This document shows, in pieces, positions 45,965 to 54,012 of a stretch of 64,000 nucleotides of DNA. The notes under the pieces are model-generated. The model was not told where the DNA came from. It did not search any database and saw only the letters and a program-made list of their open reading frames with translations. How positions within the stretch are numbered: the first letter of the stretch is position 1; each line of letters starts with the position of its first letter. Where the stretch lies: NCBI GenBank assembly GCA_021736645.1, contig JAIPFM010000131.1, positions 1 to 64,000 on the forward strand. The letters are read 5' to 3'. Origin of the DNA: Phycisphaerae bacterium. Its GTDB lineage: Bacteria > Planctomycetota > Phycisphaerae > Sedimentisphaerales > Anaerobacaceae. Both the position numbers and the translations under genes were made by a program.

Positions 45965-46948
45965 TCAGTCCAGGGTAATGATCTTGGGACATGCCATGAG
46001 CTCAGGGCCATGGTCATTGCCAATGACATTGTAGTGGCCATTGTCACTCCAGAAGACAAAGCCGGCGAGCTCGGGATAGCTTCTTTCGAGTTTTTCAATG
46101 ACATCCATGCAGTTTGTCCGGGGATCCGAAGCGCCGCGGATACCCAGTTCCGACCACCAGATCACCTTGCCTGCGTGCCGTTTTTTTTCAACGGCCCACT
46201 CATACTCTGAGAAATTCAACCCGGTGCCGTAGGCCGATTTGCCCAGGATGTCCACATAGGCATCCCCTGGGTAGTATTTGGCCAGGGCCCCGTGATTGGC
46301 AGTGGTGTGATAGGCCCAGATGAGGTTGTCCAGGTGCTTGGTGTTTTTGAAGTAATCATGAACCAGGCGGTAGAGTTTTATAATGCTTTCGCTTCCCTGC
46401 TTGGCATGCCACTTGTTTCTGTCATCGCTCTCCACGAATGGCGTATACACGATGGGGATGCCCTGATCCTTCAGCCATTGCAGATTGGCGGCCATTCGGT
46501 CCATCTGACCATAGAAGTGACGCTTCACCGGGTTGTCACCCTCCGAAAATATGGGGGCGAAGTCAACCGGGCTGTTCCATGATTTTCCTGAAGGATTGGC
46601 ATAAAAGGAGAATACGCCGACGATCATGCCGCGATCCCACATTTCCTTGACTCCGTTGTTCCACGCTGAATCCGGAAAGGGGTTGTCATCGAAATCATAC
46701 GTGACACATCCGTATCTGGGCATTTTACCCGTATGATCATACACCTTCTTGAGCCAGTTGGTGGCATGATCCATGTCCGGATCTTCATTGTGCACCCAGG
46801 TCGCCATCTGCCCGAAGACATAGGATCCATTGCCCAGGCCTCTCAGATAGCCGAATACCTGCTCCGCAGGCGATGTGCGTTCACGGCCTGATCCGCACAT
46901 GGGGTACAGTGTGAGAAGAAAAAGTAATATCACTCTCTGCCTGTTCAT
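45965..46948 (-). CDS. Secreted GH26-like glycosidase (beta-mannanase/xylanase family)
   Basis: A 327-residue exported protein; hydrophobic residues 6-17, then CGSG, so lipidation is possible. The TIM-barrel pattern of GH26 is visible: NGSYVFGQMATW near the start, RYGCVTYDFDDN, VGVFSFYANPSG, PIVYTPFVESDD with putative acid/base E173, and KVIWWSELGIRG with putative nucleophile E267, followed by FVFWSDN. The usual RPFHE motif is changed to TPFVE, so assignment to the family is good but substrate is open (mannan, or beta-1,3-xylan). It is not near any other mannan gene. Confidence 0.78.
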   Translation of the reverse strand: MNRQRVILLFLLTLYPMCGSGRERTSPAEQVFGYLRGLGNGSYVFGQMATWVHNEDPDMDHATNWLKKVYDHTGKMPRYGCVTYDFDDNPFPDSAWNNGVKEMWDRGMIVGVFSFYANPSGKSWNSPVDFAPIFSEGDNPVKRHFYGQMDRMAANLQWLKDQGIPIVYTPFVESDDRNKWHAKQGSESIIKLYRLVHDYFKNTKHLDNLIWAYHTTANHGALAKYYPGDAYVDILGKSAYGTGLNFSEYEWAVEKKRHAGKVIWWSELGIRGASDPRTNCMDVIEKLERSYPELAGFVFWSDNGHYNVIGNDHGPELMACPKIITLD

Positions 46949-47582
46949 GTTGTGTCATTCCTTGCCAAAGAATTGCCCGCTATCGGGCCGATGATGGACT
47001 TTAAAGGCAAAGCCTAGCACAGGAAACCTGAAAGTGCAAGTATCATCCGGCACGGTGTCTGGTGTCTGGAATAGGGCAGGGGCAGTCCCTGGATTGTGTT
47101 CGAGAGGAGAGGCGATGTGTCGGCGAGATGAAGCAAGAACTCTCTACCAGCCAACATGCGGAGTGACGGTTGGCCGTTTGATCGTGAGACCAAAGGGGGA
47201 AACCTGAAGTGTGGACATTTCCGGCGAGTCCTATATAAACCGGATGTTTTGGCATAATACTATGGAAACTCCAGGTCTCGCATACTCGGCCCGTTAAAAC
47301 CTGACGCGTGAGCGGGGGTGTCTCAATTTTCTTGTACAAAACAAGGGAGAATATGGGACGTTATAAAAAAACGAAGAGATAAGGAAGGACTCATGTGATG
47401 AATGACTGAAAAAGAGGAGAAATATGGAATAAAATCCTCAATAGCCCGATGTGCAATAGATGGTATCAATTATTAGGCTGGCTATGAAAGACATGAAACA
47501 ACACACTGTCGCAGGTCTTTGGCAGACTTTGCGGATCAATGGTCATCAACACCTTTTGCCTTATATGAAGAGGAGTCTCGTT
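46949..47582. other. Long non-coding gap upstream of the LamG/discoidin gene
   Basis: About 630 bases lie between the divergent GH26-like and LamG genes. The gap should hold both promoters. I see no tRNA, no convincing gene and no clear repeat. Open frames across it begin without ribosome binding sites and look like chance. A purine-rich stretch at about 47330-47430 precedes the LamG gene. Confidence 0.5.
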
Positions 47583-50567
47583 ATGCAGCGCATGAATGTA
47601 AACTTGTGGTTGGGTCTGGCAGTCATCGTGGGTGTGCTTGGCAGTATGCCTCAGCAGGCAAACGCGGGTGGTATCGATGTGGCCGAGGAACTCCTGGTCG
47701 ATTTACGTGCAGAAGACCTCAGACCCGGTCCAGTCAGTGAATGGCCCAATCGCGGCTCGCTGGGCGGTGTGTTTACGGCATTTGGCACCCCCACCGTGGT
47801 GGACGTCGGTGGGTGGGAGAGTGTGTCCCTTGACGGCAGCAGCTACTTTGAGGGACCCCGCAGTGTGCCGGGCATTGAAGGCGGCGGCACACGAACCATC
47901 GAGATCTGGGTGTACAAGATGGCGCCGGTAAACGCTGAGCAGACCATGGTGTCCTGGGCACATCGCGGTGGTCCTGATGGCACGAACCTCGGTTTTAATT
48001 TTGCGGACAATCCATCCTGGGGCGCTGTGGGCCACTGGGGCGGCCCGGACATGGGCTGGGGTGGCGATCATGCCCCGACACCGGCTGTGGAGACCTGGTG
48101 GCATCTGGCCTACACCTACGATGGCGCGACCACGCGACTCTACGTCAATGGAGATCCTGCAGGTGAGGAAAACATGACGTTGAATACCCATGCCGGCGGG
48201 ATCATCCGTGTGGGGTCTCAGGGGGACAACACAGGCGAGAATGCAAATACTGCCATGAACTTCATTGGCGGGATCGCTCAAGTCCGTATCCATGATGGTG
48301 TGCTGACTCCGGAGCAGGTCAAGAAGAACGCTCAAATTCGCATTCAATCCAATGAAGCGGCTTCCAGCCCCAATCCCGAAGACGGTGACACCGACATACC
48401 GCGAGATCGCGTCTTGACGTGGGAATCCGGCGAGACGGCTGTCACGCATCACGTGTACCTGGGCACGAGTTTTGAAGATGTCAACAGTGCCACAGTGCCC
48501 ACGGTTTCAGATGTGGATGTCAATTCGTTTGATCCCGGCCGTCTGGATTTTGACCAGACCTATTTCTGGCGCGTGGATGAAGTGAATGGCACACCGGACA
48601 GGACCGTGTTTACAGGGGATATCTGGAGTTTCACGGTGGAGCCCTATGCCATCATGATTCCTGTGGACGTCAACAAGGCCACTGCATCATCTTCCAATGC
48701 AGAGAACACACCGGACATGACCGTGAATGGCTCCGGTCTCGAAGGCAGCGCACATTCGGAAAACAGTGAGGCCATGTGGCTCAGTGTCCCGGGGGATTTA
48801 TCTCCCTGGCTGATGTTTGAATTTGCCGATCTCCAGAAACTCGATCAGATGCTGATCTGGAACTCCAACAGCAAATCTGAAGTCTTCATTGGCTGGGGCG
48901 TCAAGGACGTGGACATCGAGTTCTCTGTCGATGGCGTGTCGTGGACAGGTCTTGCAGAATCCACGCAGATCAGCCGAGCCCCGGGTCAGCCCGGGTATGA
49001 TACGCCTCAGGCGATCGATCTCGGTTTGACGCTGGCCAAATATGTCAGACTGACCATCCTGAGCAACTGGGGCGGTTTTCTCAAGCAGTACGGTGTGTCC
49101 GAAGTCCAGTTCTACGGTCTGCCGGTGTATGCACGCGAGGCAAATCCTGCGTCCGGTTCAGCGAATGTCCTGCCGGATGCGTCGGTCGCCTGGCGTGCAG
49201 GGCGTGAAGCCGATCAGCATACCGTCTACCTGAGTACAGATGCGAATGCCGTGGTCGAGGGGTCGGCCGCCTCTGTCTCATCCCTGACAAACCATGTGGC
49301 CCTTGATTCCCTGGGTGTTCAGCTGGGTGAGACCTATTACTGGCGTGTGGATGAGGTCAATGAGGCGCAGGCCCCGTCCGTGTGGCAAGGTGACCTGTGG
49401 CACTTCTCAACCGTGCCTTACGTGACAGTCGATGATTTTGAGCGTTACGGCAATTACAGTCCGGATCGTCCGTTCCAGACCTGGCTCGATGGTTTCGGCT
49501 ATTCCGCGGATGAGTACTTCCCCGTGACCTATCCCGGCAATGGCACCGGGTCCGGCGTGGGGCATGATATCTGGAGCCCGGGCAGTGCCTACTTTGACGG
49601 CGATATCATGGAAACCGCCAGAACCATGGCGGGCAGTGACCAGTCCATGCCGTTCTACTACAGCAATACCGGCGGCGGGGCATCGCAGATTGACCGACTC
49701 TTTGCAGCATCCCAGGACTGGACAAGCGGCGGTGCCCAGATCCTGTCCATCGGGGTTCTGGGGCAGGCTGACAACACCGGGACACTGTATGCCAAGATCA
49801 ACAATGTCAAGACCCTGTTCGATGGGGATATCACGCTAAACATCTGGCAGCCCTGGCACGTGGACCTGGCCTCTCTGGGCATCAACCTGAGCAATGTCAC
49901 CACCTTGAGCCTGGGTGTGGACGGTAGCGGGGCGTCCGGGATGGTCTTGATTGATGAGATTGGTCTGTATCGGGCAGCCCCCGAGCCTGCACCCACCGTG
50001 TCTCTGGTCAATGACTTCGACTCACTGGCAGTGGGGTCGAGCATGCACGGTGTGCCCGGCTGGGAAGGCTGGTTCGGAGACGCCCAATGGGGCGCCAGGA
50101 TCACGAACACTGTGGCGTACAGCGGGGCCAACGCCCTGGAAATTGTGGGGACCCGCGATGACGTGGTGCCTCACTGGCCGCGTGTGGAGTCCGGTCTGTA
50201 TGTGGCGAGTGTGATGCAGTACGTACCATCCTCAACGGATGGGTCCATGTACTTTGGTCCCCTGAGTTCCTACGGGGCGACCTGGGATGATACAGCCTGG
50301 CTGGGCACGCTGTTGAGCAACTGTACGAGTGGATTCGTGTATGTCAATGAGCTGGACGCAGGGACCCGCACGGAAACGCCTCTGCTCCGGGATCAATGGG
50401 TGCAGTTGAAGATCGTCATGAACTTCGATGCGGATACCTGTGATTTCTACTATGGTGACGTGCTGCTCGGCACGCTGGCATGTCCCAGTGCCATGGGCTT
50501 TGACATCTGGCCGGATGACGATGTGGATGTCATCTACTATGACGACTTCAGTTTCGAATCTATGTAA
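47583..50567 (+). CDS. Large secreted LamG / FN3-like / discoidin protein
   Basis: About 994 residues from the ATG at 47583, which has GAGGAG seven bases upstream; the signal peptide ends at QANAGG. Upstream in-frame ATGs would bury it. A LamG domain (about 55-245; RTIEIWVYKM, WWHLAYTYDGATTRLYVNG, GGIAQVRIHDGVLT) is followed by FN3-like modules with FWRVDEVNG and YYWRVDEVNE around a discoidin domain (about 350-515; MWLSVPGDLSPWLMFEFADLQ). Then comes a QTWLDGFGYSADEYF region and a C-terminal concanavalin-like domain (about 795-990; NDFDSLAVGSSMHGVPGW). No catalytic residues are evident. The middle is closely similar to the gene at 774-3704, while both ends differ. Confidence 0.87.
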   Translation: MQRMNVNLWLGLAVIVGVLGSMPQQANAGGIDVAEELLVDLRAEDLRPGPVSEWPNRGSLGGVFTAFGTPTVVDVGGWESVSLDGSSYFEGPRSVPGIEGGGTRTIEIWVYKMAPVNAEQTMVSWAHRGGPDGTNLGFNFADNPSWGAVGHWGGPDMGWGGDHAPTPAVETWWHLAYTYDGATTRLYVNGDPAGEENMTLNTHAGGIIRVGSQGDNTGENANTAMNFIGGIAQVRIHDGVLTPEQVKKNAQIRIQSNEAASSPNPEDGDTDIPRDRVLTWESGETAVTHHVYLGTSFEDVNSATVPTVSDVDVNSFDPGRLDFDQTYFWRVDEVNGTPDRTVFTGDIWSFTVEPYAIMIPVDVNKATASSSNAENTPDMTVNGSGLEGSAHSENSEAMWLSVPGDLSPWLMFEFADLQKLDQMLIWNSNSKSEVFIGWGVKDVDIEFSVDGVSWTGLAESTQISRAPGQPGYDTPQAIDLGLTLAKYVRLTILSNWGGFLKQYGVSEVQFYGLPVYAREANPASGSANVLPDASVAWRAGREADQHTVYLSTDANAVVEGSAASVSSLTNHVALDSLGVQLGETYYWRVDEVNEAQAPSVWQGDLWHFSTVPYVTVDDFERYGNYSPDRPFQTWLDGFGYSADEYFPVTYPGNGTGSGVGHDIWSPGSAYFDGDIMETARTMAGSDQSMPFYYSNTGGGASQIDRLFAASQDWTSGGAQILSIGVLGQADNTGTLYAKINNVKTLFDGDITLNIWQPWHVDLASLGINLSNVTTLSLGVDGSGASGMVLIDEIGLYRAAPEPAPTVSLVNDFDSLAVGSSMHGVPGWEGWFGDAQWGARITNTVAYSGANALEIVGTRDDVVPHWPRVESGLYVASVMQYVPSSTDGSMYFGPLSSYGATWDDTAWLGTLLSNCTSGFVYVNELDAGTRTETPLLRDQWVQLKIVMNFDADTCDFYYGDVLLGTLACPSAMGFDIWPDDDVDVIYYDDFSFESM

Positions 50568-50579
50568 CAGATCACTGAT

Positions 50580-50612
50580 GGGCTTGGGGACGTATGACGC
50601 GTCCTCAAGCCC
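50580..50612 (+). terminator. Strong hairpin after the LamG/discoidin gene
   Basis: GGGCTTGGGGACG and CGTCCTCAAGCCC pair over 13 positions with one G-T wobble and a seven-base loop, 13 bases after the stop codon. No T-run follows, so it may be a terminator or mRNA 3'-end protector. Confidence 0.55.
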
Positions 50613-50851
50613 TGTACCCAGACAATCCCTCACTTTGACCTGCAAACGCTGTCCCAAACAGATGGCCCTGACCATGAATCTCTGTGTACGTTCAGTCGGT
50701 CGGCCAGGAAAGGGCCGGAGGATTCCAACCCACGCATGCCCTCTTAAACCTTGAAATTGACAAGGTGTTGTTGTTATGATACGGTCTTCATAGACGTCTG
50801 CCAGGCCAGGTCGATGGTGACGAACATTCATTCAGTTTTGTAGAGACCCTG

Positions 50852-53800
50852 ATGATGAAGACAGCCGTTGTAGCGATGATACTATGTCTGAGTGGCGGGG
50901 CAGTGCAGGCTCAGGGACGATTGGCATTTAAAGGGGCAGAGCTGAATGCCGTCTCCATGGCTATCAAGGATTTGAAATCGACCTATCCCGGCACCTATGA
51001 CACGGAGGGGGCGTTTTCAGAGAGCATCGACAGGATTGCGAAGATGCCGTTGGGACAGACGCGGGACGCAGCCCTGGAGAGGTTGCAGCGTCAGGCCCTG
51101 TTGAGCAATCCGCTTCTTGGTTTCGGCCGTCTGTTGCTGGTGCGCCGCAAGAGTCAGGGCGAAGAGGGGTTCCCGGCGAACTGGCAGGGCAACGAAAAGC
51201 TGAGACGCACGGGATACACGAACGATATCGCCATGCTTTCGCTGGACGATCCCAAGAACGAACTCAGAACGGTTTACCGTCCAGGCGGGGGACAGTTCGT
51301 GGGCGATTTGGACCTGCATTTCGACGGTACAAGGCTGTTGTTTTCCATGCCCGGAGAAAACGGGCGATGGCAGGTTCATGAGTTGACGATCGATCCTGAC
51401 CGGATGGCCAGAGGCGGCGATCGGGTGCCTGCGGAGCTGGCACTGATACCGGATAACGATGTGGACAATTATGACGCCTGCTATCTGCCGGACGGCAATA
51501 TTCTCTTTACCTCCACAGCGACATTTACAGGCGTGCCCTGCGTGCAGGGGGATTCCTATGTGGCCAATATCTACAGACTCGACGTGGCCACAGGCAGCAT
51601 TCGAAGGCTGACCTTTGACCAGGACCACAACTGGAATCCGACTGTGCTGAACAACGGGCGTGTCATGTACCTGCGCTGGGAATACTCCGATCTGCCGCAC
51701 TTTGTGGCACGCATCCTGTTTCACATGAATCCGGACGGCACCAATCAATCGGAGTATTACGGCAGCGGTTCCTATTGGCCGAATTCATTCTTTTACCCGC
51801 GTGCGATTCCGGATCATCCGACTCAGGTCGTGGGTATTGTCACAGGGCATCACGGGGTCAAGCGCGCCGGGGAACTGGTGATTCTGGATCCGGCCCTGGG
51901 ACGTCACGAGGCAGACGGCGTGGTGCAGCGCATCCCGGGGTACGGGAAAAAGGTGGAGCCCCTGATTGTCGATCAACTGGTGGATGACAGCTGGCCCAAG
52001 TTTCTGCATCCCTATCCCTTGAGCTCCAAGTACTTCCTGGTCTCTGCCAAGCTGACCCAGGCGGCCCCCTGGAGCCTCTATCTGGTGGACGTTTTCGACA
52101 ATATGCTGCTGTTGAAAACCGAGGCAGGATTTGACCTGCTGGAACCCACCCCCCTCAAGAAAAGCAAGGTCCCGCCTGCCATACCCAGCCAGGTGGACAC
52201 CACCAGGAAATACGCGACCGTGTACATGGAAGACATCTACAAGGGCCCTGGACTCTCCGGCGTGCCGCGGGGCACGGTGAAGACCCTGCGTCTGATCACG
52301 TATCACTTTTCCTACCGGAACATGGGCGGCCAGCAGGACCCGATCGGTGTGGACGGGCCCTGGGATGTGAAGTGTGTGCTGGGCACGGTGCCCGTGCACA
52401 CGGACGGGTCGGCCATGTTCGAGGTGCCTGCCAACCTGCCTATCGCGTTCCAGCCGCTGGATGAAGAGGGCAAGGCCATTCAGTTGATGCGAAGCTGGAG
52501 CACGGCCATGCCCGGAGAGACGGTATCCTGTGTGGGCTGTCATGAAAAACAGAGCGGTGCCCCGGTCGTGACACAGACGATTGCTTCACGCATGATCCCC
52601 TCGCAGATTACGCCCTGGTACGGTGAGGTGCGGGGGTTTTCATTCAAGCGGGAGATCGAACCCCTTGTGGACAAATACTGTGCCGAGTGTCACGACAACC
52701 CGGACACGACTGAAGGAACATCCACGGCCCCGGCCATGGCTGATGCGTACATGTTTCTGCGCCGTGTGATTCGCACGCCCACCATGGAACCGGATATGCA
52801 CGTGTGCGAACCCTACGAATTCCATGCGGACACCACGGAACTGGTGCGCATGCTGCAAACCGGGCACCATGATGTCAAGCTCGATCCGGAGGCCTGGGAT
52901 CGACTCATCACCTGGATCGACCTCAATACACCGTTTCACGGGAGCTGGACGGAAAATGTGGGGCGCGAAAGGATGCGTGATCTCGTGGAACGTCGGCGTG
53001 ACCTGATGCAGCGATATGCAGGGATCAACGGCATCACCGAGGACCCCGATGCCCTGGCTGCGGAAAAGCCGCCCGAGCAGCAGGCCGAGCAGATGAAGGC
53101 GGTCGCGGATCGGGTGTGGGTCGCACAAGACCAGATCAGGATGGTCACGCTCGACTCCGCAGTACTGCGTCCGAGCACGCGCATCATCGAGGTGGGCTAC
53201 GGTGTCGAACTCCCCATGGTGCGCATTGAGGCCGGCGAGTTTCTCAAGGGTGAGCAGCATGTCCGGATCCATGAGCCGTTCTGGATGGCTGCGCATGAGA
53301 CCAGCAACCGACTGTATGCCCTGTTCGATGCGGATCACGACAGCCGGCTGGAACCTGGAGATTACCTTCACTTTGACCCGGTCAAGAGGGGGTATCCATT
53401 GAACGAGCCGGATCAGCCCGTGGTCAAGGTGTCGTGGGAAAGGGCCGTACAGTTTTGTGCGTGGCTCAGTGACAGGACAGGGCTGACTGTGACCCTGCCG
53501 ACCGAAGCCCAGTGGGAATGGGCCTGCAGAGCCGGTTCGAGCGGGACGTTCTGGTACGACGATATGGACCAGGGATTCACACAGTACGACAACCTGGCAG
53601 ACGCACAGTTAACGAACAATACCCGGTACGAAGGCAAGCGGTGGCAATGGCGGCCCGGCATCATGACCGAGGACGATGGGTATCGGGTGTCTTCGCCAGT
53701 GGGATCGTTCAAGCCGAACCCGTGGGGGCTTTATGACATGCACGGCAATGTGGCGGAATGGACGAGTTCCGTGTATCGGTCCGGTGTGCGCATGAAGCCC

Positions 53801-53971
53801 ACATTAAGGGTCGTTCGCGGCGGGTCGTGGGCGGACCGTCCCAAGTGGGCGGGCGCCAGTGTTCGCTGGGGGTACAGAGAATTTCAGAAGGTCTACAACG
53901 TGGGATTCCGGATCATTGTCACAGACGAGCAGAAAAAGTACACGGTAGATAAAGTGTCACCCGCACCCTGA
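50852..53971 (+). CDS. Exported dihaem HzsA-like protein fused to an FGE-sulfatase (SUMF1-like) domain
   Basis: A 1039-residue protein with a signal peptide ending near VQAQ. Residues about 80-540 resemble the propeller of hydrazine-synthase-alpha-like proteins (ILFTSTATFTGVPC, RRLTFDQDHNWNPTVLNNGRVMYLRWEY, FFYPRAIPDHPTQ, VTGHHGVKRAGELVILD, YHFSYRNMGG). Two c-type haem motifs follow: C560-VG-CH and C610-AE-CH. From about 785 a formylglycine-generating-enzyme-like domain begins (MVRIEAGEFLKG, VSWERAVQFCAWLSDRTG, LPTEAQWEWACRAG, NVAEWTSS, VVRGGSW, NVGFRI). The usual catalytic cysteine pair is not apparent, so this end is probably a binding fold. The protein likely handles redox in the periplasm. 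Anammox chemistry is not implied. Confidence 0.85.
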   Translation: MMKTAVVAMILCLSGGAVQAQGRLAFKGAELNAVSMAIKDLKSTYPGTYDTEGAFSESIDRIAKMPLGQTRDAALERLQRQALLSNPLLGFGRLLLVRRKSQGEEGFPANWQGNEKLRRTGYTNDIAMLSLDDPKNELRTVYRPGGGQFVGDLDLHFDGTRLLFSMPGENGRWQVHELTIDPDRMARGGDRVPAELALIPDNDVDNYDACYLPDGNILFTSTATFTGVPCVQGDSYVANIYRLDVATGSIRRLTFDQDHNWNPTVLNNGRVMYLRWEYSDLPHFVARILFHMNPDGTNQSEYYGSGSYWPNSFFYPRAIPDHPTQVVGIVTGHHGVKRAGELVILDPALGRHEADGVVQRIPGYGKKVEPLIVDQLVDDSWPKFLHPYPLSSKYFLVSAKLTQAAPWSLYLVDVFDNMLLLKTEAGFDLLEPTPLKKSKVPPAIPSQVDTTRKYATVYMEDIYKGPGLSGVPRGTVKTLRLITYHFSYRNMGGQQDPIGVDGPWDVKCVLGTVPVHTDGSAMFEVPANLPIAFQPLDEEGKAIQLMRSWSTAMPGETVSCVGCHEKQSGAPVVTQTIASRMIPSQITPWYGEVRGFSFKREIEPLVDKYCAECHDNPDTTEGTSTAPAMADAYMFLRRVIRTPTMEPDMHVCEPYEFHADTTELVRMLQTGHHDVKLDPEAWDRLITWIDLNTPFHGSWTENVGRERMRDLVERRRDLMQRYAGINGITEDPDALAAEKPPEQQAEQMKAVADRVWVAQDQIRMVTLDSAVLRPSTRIIEVGYGVELPMVRIEAGEFLKGEQHVRIHEPFWMAAHETSNRLYALFDADHDSRLEPGDYLHFDPVKRGYPLNEPDQPVVKVSWERAVQFCAWLSDRTGLTVTLPTEAQWEWACRAGSSGTFWYDDMDQGFTQYDNLADAQLTNNTRYEGKRWQWRPGIMTEDDGYRVSSPVGSFKPNPWGLYDMHGNVAEWTSSVYRSGVRMKPTLRVVRGGSWADRPKWAGASVRWGYREFQKVYNVGFRIIVTDEQKKYTVDKVSPAP

Positions 53972-54012
53972 AACGAAACAAACGCTTGCGCGTACTGAAA
54001 CCTGGAGGTCCT

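Noticed and set aside
53210-53950. Active sulfatase-activating enzyme
   Set aside because: The catalytic cysteine pair is not seen and no sulfatase gene occurs in the window.
50852-53971. Evidence for anammox metabolism
   Set aside because: Only an HzsA-like protein is present, without beta or gamma subunits, and it is fused to an FGE-type domain; such homologues occur in many non-anammox planctomycetes.
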